Shown here in pieces: positions 16,685-23,766 of a DNA stretch of 27,967 bases (position 1 is the first letter of the stretch; the number at the start of each line of letters is the position of its first letter). Source of the stretch: Clostridiales bacterium UBA1701 (GTDB taxonomy: Bacteria > Bacillota > Clostridia > Oscillospirales > Oscillospiraceae); NCBI GenBank assembly GCA_002320035.1, contig DCJL01000007.1, positions 1 to 27,967 of the forward strand, given 5' to 3'. A program made the position numbers and the translations under genes. A model generated the notes under the pieces. It made no database searches and was not told the origin of the DNA. It saw only the letters and a list, made by a program, of their open reading frames with translations.

Positions 16685-17590
16685 ATGTTCCCTATTCTGT
16701 TTCAGACCATACAGCGGGACTCCGCTATCAGCTTTCCCATGCTGGGGGATTTTTCCATCAATCCCCCTTCTTATTTCACCATTTTCGGCAAGAACATCTA
16801 TTTCTACGGCGTGCTCATCGCCCTGGGCTTTCTCCTGGCGATAAGCTACTGCGCCCACAACAGCCGCCGCTTCGGCATAAAGCAGGACGATTTTTATGAT
16901 TTTGCCCTCTGGCTCATCCCTTTTTCCATCATCGGCGCCCGGCTCTATTTCGTCCTGTTCCAGCCGGCGGACTATCTTGAAAACCCTCTCAAAATCTTTG
17001 CCGTATGGGAGGGGGGGCTGGCCATCTACGGCGGGGTCATCGCAGGGATCATCGTAGCCTGGCTTGTGTGCAGGCACAAAAAAATTCCCGTGGCCGCCCT
17101 GCTGGATCTTGTGGTCTTTGGCCTGCTCATCGGGCAGATCCTGGGCCGCTGGGGCAACTTCATGAATCGGGAGGCTTTTGGGACCGAGACGGAGATTTTC
17201 TGCCGCATGGGCCTTACTGCACCGGACGGAACCACGATCTATGTCCACCCCACCTTTCTTTATGAGAGCCTCTGGAATCTGGCGGGCCTTATTTTCCTCA
17301 TGGTCTGGACAAATAAGGGCAAGCGCCGCTATGATGGCCAGTGCACTCTTATCTACTTTTTCTGGTATGGCCTTGGCCGGGCCTGGATCGAAGGGCTTCG
17401 GACCGACAGCCTTTATATCGGCGCCAGCAACATACGCGTATCACAGGCGCTGTCTATTGCGCTTGCCTTGATATCTCTCGCCGTGCTCATCATTCAAAGC
17501 CGCCGGCCCCACGGCCCCGAGGCTCTGTTTGTGAACCGGTCAGCCCCGGCGGAGGGCGGCGAAAAAGAAGAAACAAAACAAACACCGTGA
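16685..17590 (+). CDS. lgt: Prolipoprotein diacylglyceryl transferase
   Basis: A 301-residue multi-pass membrane enzyme that moves diacylglycerol from phosphatidylglycerol to the lipobox cysteine of prolipoproteins. The Lgt signature appears as GQILGRWGNFMNREAFG (about 155-171). Other conserved parts are YGVLIALGF, the GARLYFVLF segment with its Arg, and WEGGLAIYGG. The C-terminus has FFWYGLGRAWIEGLRTDSL with conserved Arg and Glu positions. A charged tail of about 25 residues follows the last membrane segment. It begins 2 nt after yfmH, with a GAGAGG SD, so it is in the same operon. Confidence 0.96.
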   Translation: MFPILFQTIQRDSAISFPMLGDFSINPPSYFTIFGKNIYFYGVLIALGFLLAISYCAHNSRRFGIKQDDFYDFALWLIPFSIIGARLYFVLFQPADYLENPLKIFAVWEGGLAIYGGVIAGIIVAWLVCRHKKIPVAALLDLVVFGLLIGQILGRWGNFMNREAFGTETEIFCRMGLTAPDGTTIYVHPTFLYESLWNLAGLIFLMVWTNKGKRRYDGQCTLIYFFWYGLGRAWIEGLRTDSLYIGASNIRVSQALSIALALISLAVLIIQSRRPHGPEALFVNRSAPAEGGEKEETKQTP

Positions 17591-17610
17591 ACAAACAGGA
17601 GGTAAAAACA

Positions 17611-18042
17611 ATGGCGGATTACAAGGACATGATAGCCGGCACGCTCAACAATCTGGTGGGCAAGGTCAAAGAAGTGGCCGACAGCGGCGCCGTGCGCAAT
17701 CTCTATGAGCAGGGCGCCACCCGGGCCAAGTCATACGGGCGTATCGCCAAGCTCACGCTGGAAATGAACGGTGAAAGCGAGGAACTGCGCCGGGTATACA
17801 CCGAAATAGGCAAGCTCTATTATGAGCAGGCCAAAGACGCTCCCGAGGGCTTCTTCGCCCCCCTCTTTGCCCAGGCCGAGGCGCTCTGCAACAGCATCCT
17901 CAGCAAGGAGGAAGAGATCAACGCCATGAAAGCTGAGTTCGACGCTCCGGGTCATAAGCCCGATATCGACGTGGAAATAGGCGATTTTGACGATATTGTC
18001 ACTTCCACCGAGGATGAGGGCCGGGACGAGGACAAAGACTGA
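17611..18042 (+). CDS. Conserved hypothetical protein, predicted helical, acidic tail
   Basis: A 143-residue protein that I do not recognise. It appears soluble and mostly alpha-helical: an amphipathic start (MADYKDMIAGTLNNLVGKVK), a middle rich in Glu, Leu and Tyr (LRRVYTEIGKLYYEQ), a second long helix around ILSKEEEINAMKAEF, and a very acidic C-terminus (about 119-143). There is no signal peptide or membrane segment. I start it at ATG 17611 after AGGAGG; longer in-frame starts lie inside lgt. It is 20 nt after lgt and just before a strong terminator, so it is the last gene of the operon. Its context suggests an envelope or housekeeping role, but nothing in the sequence specifies one. Confidence 0.85.
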   Translation: MADYKDMIAGTLNNLVGKVKEVADSGAVRNLYEQGATRAKSYGRIAKLTLEMNGESEELRRVYTEIGKLYYEQAKDAPEGFFAPLFAQAEALCNSILSKEEEINAMKAEFDAPGHKPDIDVEIGDFDDIVTSTEDEGRDEDKD

Positions 18043-18057
18043 GCCAGCACCTGATGC

Positions 18058-18092
18058 AAACGGCGCTCCGGTCGTACCGGAGCGCCGTTTTT
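18058..18092 (+). terminator. Intrinsic terminator of the yfmF-yfmH-lgt operon
   Basis: Perfect 15-bp arms (18058-18072 and 18076-18090) around a CGT loop end in TTTTT. It lies 15 nt after the stop codon of the last gene. Confidence 0.93.
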
Positions 18093-18124
18093 CGTCCCAT
18101 AAAAGTGGGGCGGCGTGAAAACTG

Positions 18125-18153
18125 TTGCGAAAAATACCTTGCTGGCGTATAAT
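18125..18153 (+). promoter_or_regulatory. Sigma-A promoter of the GtrB/GtrA-like pair
   Basis: TTGCGA (18125-18130) and a consensus TATAAT (18148-18153) are separated by 17 bp. Transcription would start near 18160, about 50 nt before the chosen ATG. Because the promoter lies downstream of the in-frame GTG at 18115, it argues against that longer start. Confidence 0.82.
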
Positions 18154-18210
18154 ATTTTTTTAGAATCGGAACCTGTTCGTCCCCATGCTTCATATCGAGG
18201 TGAACCCGCT

Positions 18211-19140
18211 ATGCTTTCTGTAATTCTTCCCGCCTATAACGAGGAAAAAATGATACCCGCCGCCGCCGAGGTCATTGCCCGAATAATGGACGAGTCCGGG
18301 ATAAACTTCGAGCTGCTGTTTGTGGACGATGGCTCAAGGGACGAAACCTGGGACCAGATATGCCTTGCCTCCAAAAAGGACCGCCGCATCCGAGGGGTCC
18401 ATTTCAGCCGCAATTTCGGCAAGGAAGCGGCCATGTTTGCGGGGCTTGAGCAGGCCGCCGGGGACTGCTGTGCGGTGCTTGACTGTGATCTGCAGCATCC
18501 GCCGGAAAAGCTTGTGGAAATGTACCGGCTCTGGGAACAGGGCTACGAGGTGGTCGAAGGCATCAAGGAGGACCGGGGCGACGAGAGCTGCCTGCACCGC
18601 TTTGCCGCCAAACGCTTCTACGGTCTCATCAGCCGGGCCACCGGCATGGACATGTCCTCTTCCTCGGACTTCAAGCTTCTTGACCGCAAGGTGGTAGACT
18701 CCCTGAACCAGATGCCCGAGCGGAATGTTTTCTTCCGGGCCCTGTCTTTCTGGGTAGGCTTTAAAAAGGCTAGCGTCAGCTATCGGGTCCGGGAACGGAC
18801 GGCCGGGGAGAGCAAATGGTCCACCTGTTCCCTTATAAAATATGCCCTCACCAATATCAGCTCCTTTTCCTCCGCCCCGCTGCACATTATTACCCTGCTG
18901 GGTTTTCTGATGCTGGCAGTTTCTCTGGTCATGGGTGCCATCGCTCTGGTGCAGAAAATCACAGGCCAGGCTCTGGGCGGCTTTACCACGGTGATCCTCC
19001 TGCTGCTCTTCTCCAGCAGCGTTATCATGATAAGCCTGGGTATTATCGGCTATTATATCGCCCGCATGTATGACGAGCTCAAAGGCCGGCCCCGTTTCAT
19101 CATTTCCGAAACCTGCGGAGGTAAAAATAATGAAGGATAA
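18211..19140 (+). CDS. GtrB-like family 2 glycosyltransferase (polyprenyl-phosphate glycosyltransferase)
   Basis: A 309-residue inner-membrane enzyme of the GtrB/CsbB/DPM1 type, which puts a sugar from a nucleotide donor onto a polyprenyl phosphate. The GT-A domain (about 1-215) starts with SVILPAYNEE, and has VDDGSRD, the metal-binding CDLQHPP (DXD-like) and a catalytic-side RNFGKEAA. Two membrane segments follow at about 232-258 and 266-292, as in GtrB. The ATG at 18211 follows a GAGGTGA SD by 7 nt and fits the family N-terminus. It overlaps the gtrA-like gene by 11 nt. The sugar transferred cannot be read from the sequence, and no third (polytopic transferase) gene is adjacent. Confidence 0.92.
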   Translation: MLSVILPAYNEEKMIPAAAEVIARIMDESGINFELLFVDDGSRDETWDQICLASKKDRRIRGVHFSRNFGKEAAMFAGLEQAAGDCCAVLDCDLQHPPEKLVEMYRLWEQGYEVVEGIKEDRGDESCLHRFAAKRFYGLISRATGMDMSSSSDFKLLDRKVVDSLNQMPERNVFFRALSFWVGFKKASVSYRVRERTAGESKWSTCSLIKYALTNISSFSSAPLHIITLLGFLMLAVSLVMGAIALVQKITGQALGGFTTVILLLLFSSSVIMISLGIIGYYIARMYDELKGRPRFIISETCGGKNNEG

Positions 19141-19609
19141 TAACCGCTTTTCCACCCGGATAAAAGAATTTTGCTCCCGTTTCTTTGACCTGACTTTCTG
19201 GAAATTCATTTTGGTTGGCGTTGCCAACACCCTGTTCGGAACAGGGATCATGTTCGTATTTTATAATGTTTTCCATTTCAGCTATTGGGTCTCCTCCGCC
19301 TCGAACTACATTTTCGGCAGTATTCTCAGCTATTTTCTCAACAAGACCTTTACCTTCAAAAGCAAGACCAACACCGGGAAAACCATGCTCCGCTTCGTTG
19401 TGAACATATCCCTCTGCTATCTTCTGGCCTATGGCGGCGCAAAGCCCCTCGCCCGCCTGATTTTCTCCGGCGCTTCCCAGTCCCTGCAGGAGAATATGGC
19501 CATGCTTGCCGGAATGTGCTTCTTTGTGGCCCTGAACTATGTGGGCCAACGCTTTTTCGTTTTTAAGGGCACCCAGGAAAGCGGGGACGGAGAGGGCAAA
19601 AAGGAATAG
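19130..19609 (+). CDS. GtrA-family membrane protein
   Basis: A 159-residue protein with four predicted membrane segments (about 22-44, 46-66, 84-104 and 122-142). It has the GtrA-family start FWKFILVGVANTLFGTG and the conserved NYIFGSILSYFLNKTFTF and ALNYVGQRFFVF segments. GtrA proteins are thought to help flip polyprenyl-phosphate-linked sugars across the membrane, and pair with GtrB enzymes like the one just upstream. An ideal SD (GGAGGT) precedes the ATG 19130, and the start lies within the end of the upstream gene, so the two are probably coupled. Confidence 0.92.
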   Translation: MKDNNRFSTRIKEFCSRFFDLTFWKFILVGVANTLFGTGIMFVFYNVFHFSYWVSSASNYIFGSILSYFLNKTFTFKSKTNTGKTMLRFVVNISLCYLLAYGGAKPLARLIFSGASQSLQENMAMLAGMCFFVALNYVGQRFFVFKGTQESGDGEGKKE

Positions 19610-19639
19610 AAAGCGAGCCTTCTGGCCGCTGGACAGCAA

Positions 19640-19676
19640 CTCCCCCGCCTCCGTGACGCGCACGGCGGCGGGGGAG
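19640..19676. terminator. GC-rich hairpin between convergent genes, possible bidirectional terminator
   Basis: A 10-bp stem (19640-19649 with 19667-19676), one mismatch, then a 5-bp stem around an ACGCG loop. It lies between the convergent gtrA-like and asd genes, 30 nt from one and 17 nt from the other. Neither strand has a U-tract right after it, so it is not a textbook intrinsic terminator. It may be Rho-dependent or act as a 3'-end block. Confidence 0.5.
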
Positions 19677-19693
19677 CGATTGTTGCGCCGCTT

Positions 19694-20701
19694 TTATCCT
19701 CTCTCCGCCATGAGTCTGAGGATCTGCACAGCGTTGCTGGCGGCGCCTTTTCTGATCTGATCGCCGCAGCACCAGAGAGTGAGGCCCCTTTCGTCGGTCA
19801 AATCCTCCCTTATACGGCCAACCCAGACCAGATCCTGATTGCTGGTGTCCAGGGGCGTGGGATAATTGCGGCCCTGGCAGTCCTCCACCAGGCGGCAGCC
19901 GGGGTATGCTCTTACGGCGTCCCTGGCTTCCTCAACAGAGATCTTCCGCTCCGTGCGGACGGTGACGGAGATGGAGTGAGAGCGCATGACGGGCACGCGC
20001 ACACAGGTGCAGCTCACCTTAAGCGCAGGCAGATGCAGGATTCGGCGGCCCTCGTTCTGCATCTTCATCTCCTCGTCGGTATAGAGATTTTCAAGCTCTT
20101 CGCCAATAAAGGGAATCACGTTCATGGCGATCTGCGTAGGGAACACGCTGCTCTCGGTTTTTTCCCCGGCGAGAACAGCCCGCATCTGCCCCTCCAGCTC
20201 GTCAAAGCCCTTCTGCCCTGCGCCGGAGACAGCCTGATAGGTGCAGGCCACCATGCTCTTTATGGGGGAAAGCTTCGCCAGGCCTGCCACGGCCATAAGG
20301 GTGATGGTGGATGAGCAGTTGGGATTTGCGATGATGCCCTTGTTTGTAAAGGCGTCCTCCCCGTTGATCTCCGGCACCACCAGCGGCACATCCGGGTCAA
20401 GGCGGAAGGCGGAGCTGTTGTCAATATACACCGCGCCGCTTTCAACGATGGCCGGGGCAAACGCTCTGGACATGCCGTTTTTCACGGCGCCTAGCACATA
20501 GTCAAGCCCCTTGAAGCTGTCCTCCGCCGCCTCCTGGATTTTTATCTCCCGGTCACGGAAGCAGACTGTGCCCCCGGCGCTTCTGGCGCTGGCCAGAGGA
20601 CGCAGCTCCGATACGGGGATGCCGTATTCCTCCAGCACCCTCAGCATTTCCTGCCCCACGGCCCCGGTGGCTCCCAATATGCCTATTCTGAGTTCTTTCA
20701 C
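19694..20701 (-). CDS. asd: Aspartate-semialdehyde dehydrogenase
   Basis: A 335-residue NADPH enzyme that reduces aspartyl phosphate to aspartate semialdehyde, the branch point to lysine/diaminopimelate and to homoserine. It has the nucleotide-binding GILGATGAVGQ (7-17), the active-site cysteine in NPNCSST (Cys129), the conserved SGAGQKGFDEL, and RVPVMRSHS with catalytic Arg and His. I use the GTG at 20701, which follows GGGGAGG and begins VKELRIG; an upstream extension of 48 residues lacks family similarity. It is the last gene of hom-lysC-asd, 16 nt after lysC. Confidence 0.95.
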   Translation of the reverse strand: MKELRIGILGATGAVGQEMLRVLEEYGIPVSELRPLASARSAGGTVCFRDREIKIQEAAEDSFKGLDYVLGAVKNGMSRAFAPAIVESGAVYIDNSSAFRLDPDVPLVVPEINGEDAFTNKGIIANPNCSSTITLMAVAGLAKLSPIKSMVACTYQAVSGAGQKGFDELEGQMRAVLAGEKTESSVFPTQIAMNVIPFIGEELENLYTDEEMKMQNEGRRILHLPALKVSCTCVRVPVMRSHSISVTVRTERKISVEEARDAVRAYPGCRLVEDCQGRNYPTPLDTSNQDLVWVGRIREDLTDERGLTLWCCGDQIRKGAASNAVQILRLMAERG

Positions 20702-20717
20702 GATGAAATCCTCCCCT

Positions 20718-22034
20718 TTATCCCGCGAAGCCGTCGTAAAGGACGCGGATCGCGGTCTCAAATTTGTCATTTTCAACGCCCACGATGATGGAAAGCTCAT
20801 CCGCTCCCTGGGCAATCGTGCGAATATTAACGCCGCTCTCGCCAAGAGCCTGGAAAATTTTGCCGGATATGCCCGGGCGGAATGTCATCTTCCTGCCCAC
20901 GGCGGCCACCAGCGCGATTCCGTCCTGCACGCGCACATCGTCCGGGCGGCAGGTTTTCTGAATATCGGCAATCACATCGTAGAGCCCGTCGCCCAGGGCG
21001 GCGGAGGATGCCACCAGCGCAAAAGAATCCAGGCCCAGCGTGATATGCTCCACAGGAGCCTTGTAGCGGTCGAGAATTTCGAGGGCCTGGCGCAGCGTCA
21101 GGCTGATGTTGATGTTCCGCTTCTGGACGGTGAGAATGGTGAAGTTTCGGCGGCCGGCAATGCCGGTGATAAAGCGCTCCCGGCTCTGCTCCTTTTCCTC
21201 TATGCTCTCCACGATCATGGTGCCCGCGTCCTGGGGGCGGTTGGTGTTTCTGATGTTCAGTGCGATGCCCCGCTCCTTTACCGGCTGGATGGACTCCTCA
21301 TGAAGAACCGTGGCCCCCATGAAGGCAAGCTCCCGAAGCTCGGCATAGGTGATTCTGGCGATGGGGCTGGGGTTCTCCACGATCCTGGGGTCGGCCATAA
21401 GGATCCCGGACACATCCGTCCAGTTTTCATACACCGAGGCGTTCACCGCCGCGGCGGCCAGGGCGCCGGTGATGTCGCTCCCGCCCCGGGTCATGACCTT
21501 GATCCTGCCGGTGGGAAGCTTGCCGTAAAAGCCGGGAATGAGTATTTTTTTATACTCCATTATGGCGGCGGCTATGGCCGCGTCGGTCTTTTCCCGGTCT
21601 ATCTGCCCGTCAAAGCCAAAAAATATGCAGTCCGCCGCGTCCACAAAGGCAAAGCCCAGGTATTCCGCCAGAAGCCGGGAGGTGAAATATTCCCCCCTCG
21701 ACACCAGCTCGTCAACGGACATGTCCCGGTTAAGCCGGGCTTTCAGTTCTTCCAGCTCCCGCTCCACGGGGTATTTAAGGCCAAGGCTGTCTCTTATCTC
21801 CACAAGGCGCTGTTCTATTGTATGCATGATCTCCCCGCAGCTTACCCCGTAAGTCAGATGCGCGTGGCAGAGATACAGAAGGTCCGTAAGCTTATGGTCG
21901 TCCCCAAAGCGCTTGCCCGCCGCTGAGGACACGACCAGCCTGCGCTCCGGGTCCGCCTCAATTATGGCCCGGACTTTTTTGAACTGTTCGGCCCCCGCGA
22001 CGGATGAGCCGCCAAATTTCGCTACTTTTATCAT
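20718..22034 (-). CDS. lysC: Aspartate kinase
   Basis: A 438-residue enzyme that phosphorylates aspartate in the first step to threonine, lysine and methionine. The kinase domain begins VAKFGGSSVA. It contains LVSRGEYFTSRLLAEYLG, where the Glu and Arg bind aspartate, and TRGGSDITGALAAAAV. Two ACT domains fill about 300-438, ending with GVNIRTIAQGADELSIIVGV. ACT pairs are the usual end-product sensors, here probably for lysine and/or threonine. The ATG at 22034 is preferred over the GTG four codons upstream because it matches the family start. It begins 8 nt after hom. Confidence 0.95.
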   Translation of the reverse strand: MIKVAKFGGSSVAGAEQFKKVRAIIEADPERRLVVSSAAGKRFGDDHKLTDLLYLCHAHLTYGVSCGEIMHTIEQRLVEIRDSLGLKYPVERELEELKARLNRDMSVDELVSRGEYFTSRLLAEYLGFAFVDAADCIFFGFDGQIDREKTDAAIAAAIMEYKKILIPGFYGKLPTGRIKVMTRGGSDITGALAAAAVNASVYENWTDVSGILMADPRIVENPSPIARITYAELRELAFMGATVLHEESIQPVKERGIALNIRNTNRPQDAGTMIVESIEEKEQSRERFITGIAGRRNFTILTVQKRNINISLTLRQALEILDRYKAPVEHITLGLDSFALVASSAALGDGLYDVIADIQKTCRPDDVRVQDGIALVAAVGRKMTFRPGISGKIFQALGESGVNIRTIAQGADELSIIVGVENDKFETAIRVLYDGFAG

Positions 22035-22042
22035 TCTTTGCC

Positions 22043-23188
22043 TCACTGCTCCAGGGCGGCGAAGAAGATCTCCCCGCCCTCAGCCCTGATTTTTGCCGCG
22101 AATGCGTGCATGGCGGCGACGGACATAGGCTTTGTTACAAGCCTCGCCACACCCCCGGCGCTCTCCGCGCTCTCGCAGGGCAGCGCCGCCGCCCGGTGCG
22201 CGGGCAGACGCACATAATACAGGTGGCTCACGCCGCCGTTGTCCGCCGGAACTTCGGCGCAGCAGGCGGGCAGCATTTCCCTGTGGCCCAGCAGAATGCA
22301 GCCCAAATCCCGCAGCACCGCCGAGGCGGTGGGCCAGCGGCCCGCCCCCTGGCCCATCAGGATGATCGGCCCCGCACAGGCCCCCTCATAGCGGGCCATG
22401 TTGTAATTTTCCAGCACGGAGCACTCCGCCGCGCCTTCCCGCAGCAGCACAGGCTCCACATAGGCATATATTCCGTCGCCGGTTTTGCCGCCCCGGGCCA
22501 TGAGGCGGCAGGTATAACCCCGGGCCATGAAATGGGCTGCGTCCGCCGCAGTCACGGACGCAATGCCCTCGTTCAAAAGCCCCTCCCGGGGCAGGCGGCC
22601 CCAGGCCACAGCGCAGGCCAGCATGATCTTTCTCAGCGCATCCAGGCCGGACACATCCGCCGTGGGGTCCGCCTCCGCGTAGCCAAGGCGCTGCGCATCC
22701 TTCAAGGCCTGCTCATATTCCAGGCCCAGACGCTGTATGGCGTCCAGCATGTAATTGGTGGTGCCGTTCAAAATGCCGCCAAGGGAGAGAATTTCGTCGC
22801 TCTCTCTGGCGAGGGACAGATGATGCAGGAAGGGGACGCCCCCGCCGCAGGCGGCGCTGAACAGGAAAGCCGCTCCGTGCTCCCGGGCGATTTCTGCAAG
22901 CTCGATACCCCTGGCGGCAACCAGCGCCTTGTTGGAGGTCACCAGATGTTTCCCCGCGCTCAGTACTGCCGCAGCGTAGCTGAAAGCCGGCTCTACGCCG
23001 CCCATGACCTCTGCCGCCGCGCCCACCTCCGGGTCGTTCACTATGGCTTCGATCGACGTGACCTTAAAGGGCGCATCGTCCTTCCCCGGACGGACCAGTA
23101 CCGGGCCGGGCTCCAGCCCTTTCGCCGTCTTGAGCATTTCATATACGCCCAGACCTACCGTACCGTACCCCAGAACCGCAACTTTCAT
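22043..23188 (-). CDS. hom: Homoserine dehydrogenase with reduced C-terminal domain
   Basis: A 381-residue enzyme that reduces aspartate semialdehyde to homoserine. The Rossmann start is VAVLGYGTVGLGV. The signature GGILNGTTNYMLDAI, the TSNKALVA lysine segment and the catalytic part DPTADVSGLDALRK are all intact. The family in Bacillus has about 430 residues with a C-terminal ACT domain. Here the end (about 322-381) starts like an ACT strand (HLYYVRLP) but then lacks the PGVLA-type ligand loop, so threonine feedback through this domain is doubtful. I start it at ATG 23188, with GGAGG 5 nt upstream. It is the first gene of its operon. Confidence 0.93.
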   Translation of the reverse strand: MKVAVLGYGTVGLGVYEMLKTAKGLEPGPVLVRPGKDDAPFKVTSIEAIVNDPEVGAAAEVMGGVEPAFSYAAAVLSAGKHLVTSNKALVAARGIELAEIAREHGAAFLFSAACGGGVPFLHHLSLARESDEILSLGGILNGTTNYMLDAIQRLGLEYEQALKDAQRLGYAEADPTADVSGLDALRKIMLACAVAWGRLPREGLLNEGIASVTAADAAHFMARGYTCRLMARGGKTGDGIYAYVEPVLLREGAAECSVLENYNMARYEGACAGPIILMGQGAGRWPTASAVLRDLGCILLGHREMLPACCAEVPADNGGVSHLYYVRLPAHRAAALPCESAESAGGVARLVTKPMSVAAMHAFAAKIRAEGGEIFFAALEQ

Positions 23189-23228
23189 ATCTGCCTCCGA
23201 AAATTTCTTGTCCGTGATAAAAAGACAC

Positions 23229-23257
23229 TTGTTTTTTGAATGGCGACAGTGTATCAT
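23229..23257 (+). promoter_or_regulatory. Sigma-A promoter of ACT protein-thrC-thrB
   Basis: TTGTTT (23229-23234) and TATCAT (23252-23257) are 17 bp apart. Transcription would start near 23264, about 55 nt before the first gene. The -10 overlaps by two bases the -10 of the opposing hom promoter. Confidence 0.62.
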
Positions 23258-23276
23258 ATGGCATGAGGAAAAACAA
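23248..23276 (-). promoter_or_regulatory. Sigma-A promoter of hom-lysC-asd
   Basis: On the minus strand, TTGTTT (23276-23271) and TACACT (23253-23248) are 17 bp apart, with a TG one base before the -10 (extended -10). Transcription would start near 23241, about 53 nt before the hom ATG. It faces and overlaps the thr promoter. Confidence 0.6.
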
Positions 23277-23318
23277 GCCCCTTTTCCGCAAATTTTTCAG
23301 AATTGGAGAGATTGACCA

Positions 23319-23756
23319 ATGCTTGAGAACTATCTGATTATTCATAAGAGCATTTTGCCCGAGTATTACGAGAAGGTGCTCCAGGTGCGCCGTCTGATGG
23401 AGAGCGGCCGGATAAGGGAGATAAGCCAGGCTGTAAAGCAGGTGGGCATCTCCCGCAGCACCTATTACAAATACAAGGATTTTATTTTTGAACCCTCGGA
23501 CATGGCCGAGGGGCGCAAGGCCGTGCTGTCGGTCATGCTGGACCATGAGCCAGGCGTGCTCAGCGCTTTGCTTGCCCGGGTATCCGAGGCGGAGGGCAGC
23601 GTGCTGACCATTACCCAGAGCCTGCCCATACACAGCAAGGCCAGCGTCACCATTTCTCTGGACATCAGCTCCATGCCCGGCTCGCTGTCAGACCTGCTGG
23701 CCGCCATAGAGAACACGCCCGGAGTGGAAAATCCCCGCCTGCTTGCGGTGGAATAA
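23319..23756 (+). CDS. ACT domain protein, PheB/UPF0735-like, with helix-turn-helix-like N-terminus
   Basis: A 145-residue cytoplasmic protein. The C-terminal half (about 68-145) is an ACT domain with LDHEPGVLSALLARVSEAEG, the Asp/Gly ligand-loop signature, and SMPGSLSDLLAAIE. The N-terminal part (about 20-55) has a tri-helical look: RIREISQAVKQVGISRSTYY reads as a helix-turn-helix. Relatives are annotated as PheB or UPF0735, of unsure function. It lies between hom and thrC and is the first gene of the thr arm, so control of this locus by an amino acid is likely, but that is inference. A GGAGAG SD precedes the ATG; thrC starts 10 nt after its stop. Confidence 0.9.
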   Translation: MLENYLIIHKSILPEYYEKVLQVRRLMESGRIREISQAVKQVGISRSTYYKYKDFIFEPSDMAEGRKAVLSVMLDHEPGVLSALLARVSEAEGSVLTITQSLPIHSKASVTISLDISSMPGSLSDLLAAIENTPGVENPRLLAVE

Positions 23757-23766
23757 GGAGGAAAAC

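Noticed and set aside
23189..23318. Threonine attenuator or T-box in the hom-thr gap
   Set aside because: The leaders are only about 55 nt, with no leader peptide rich in Thr codons, no terminator/antiterminator pair and no T-box sequence.
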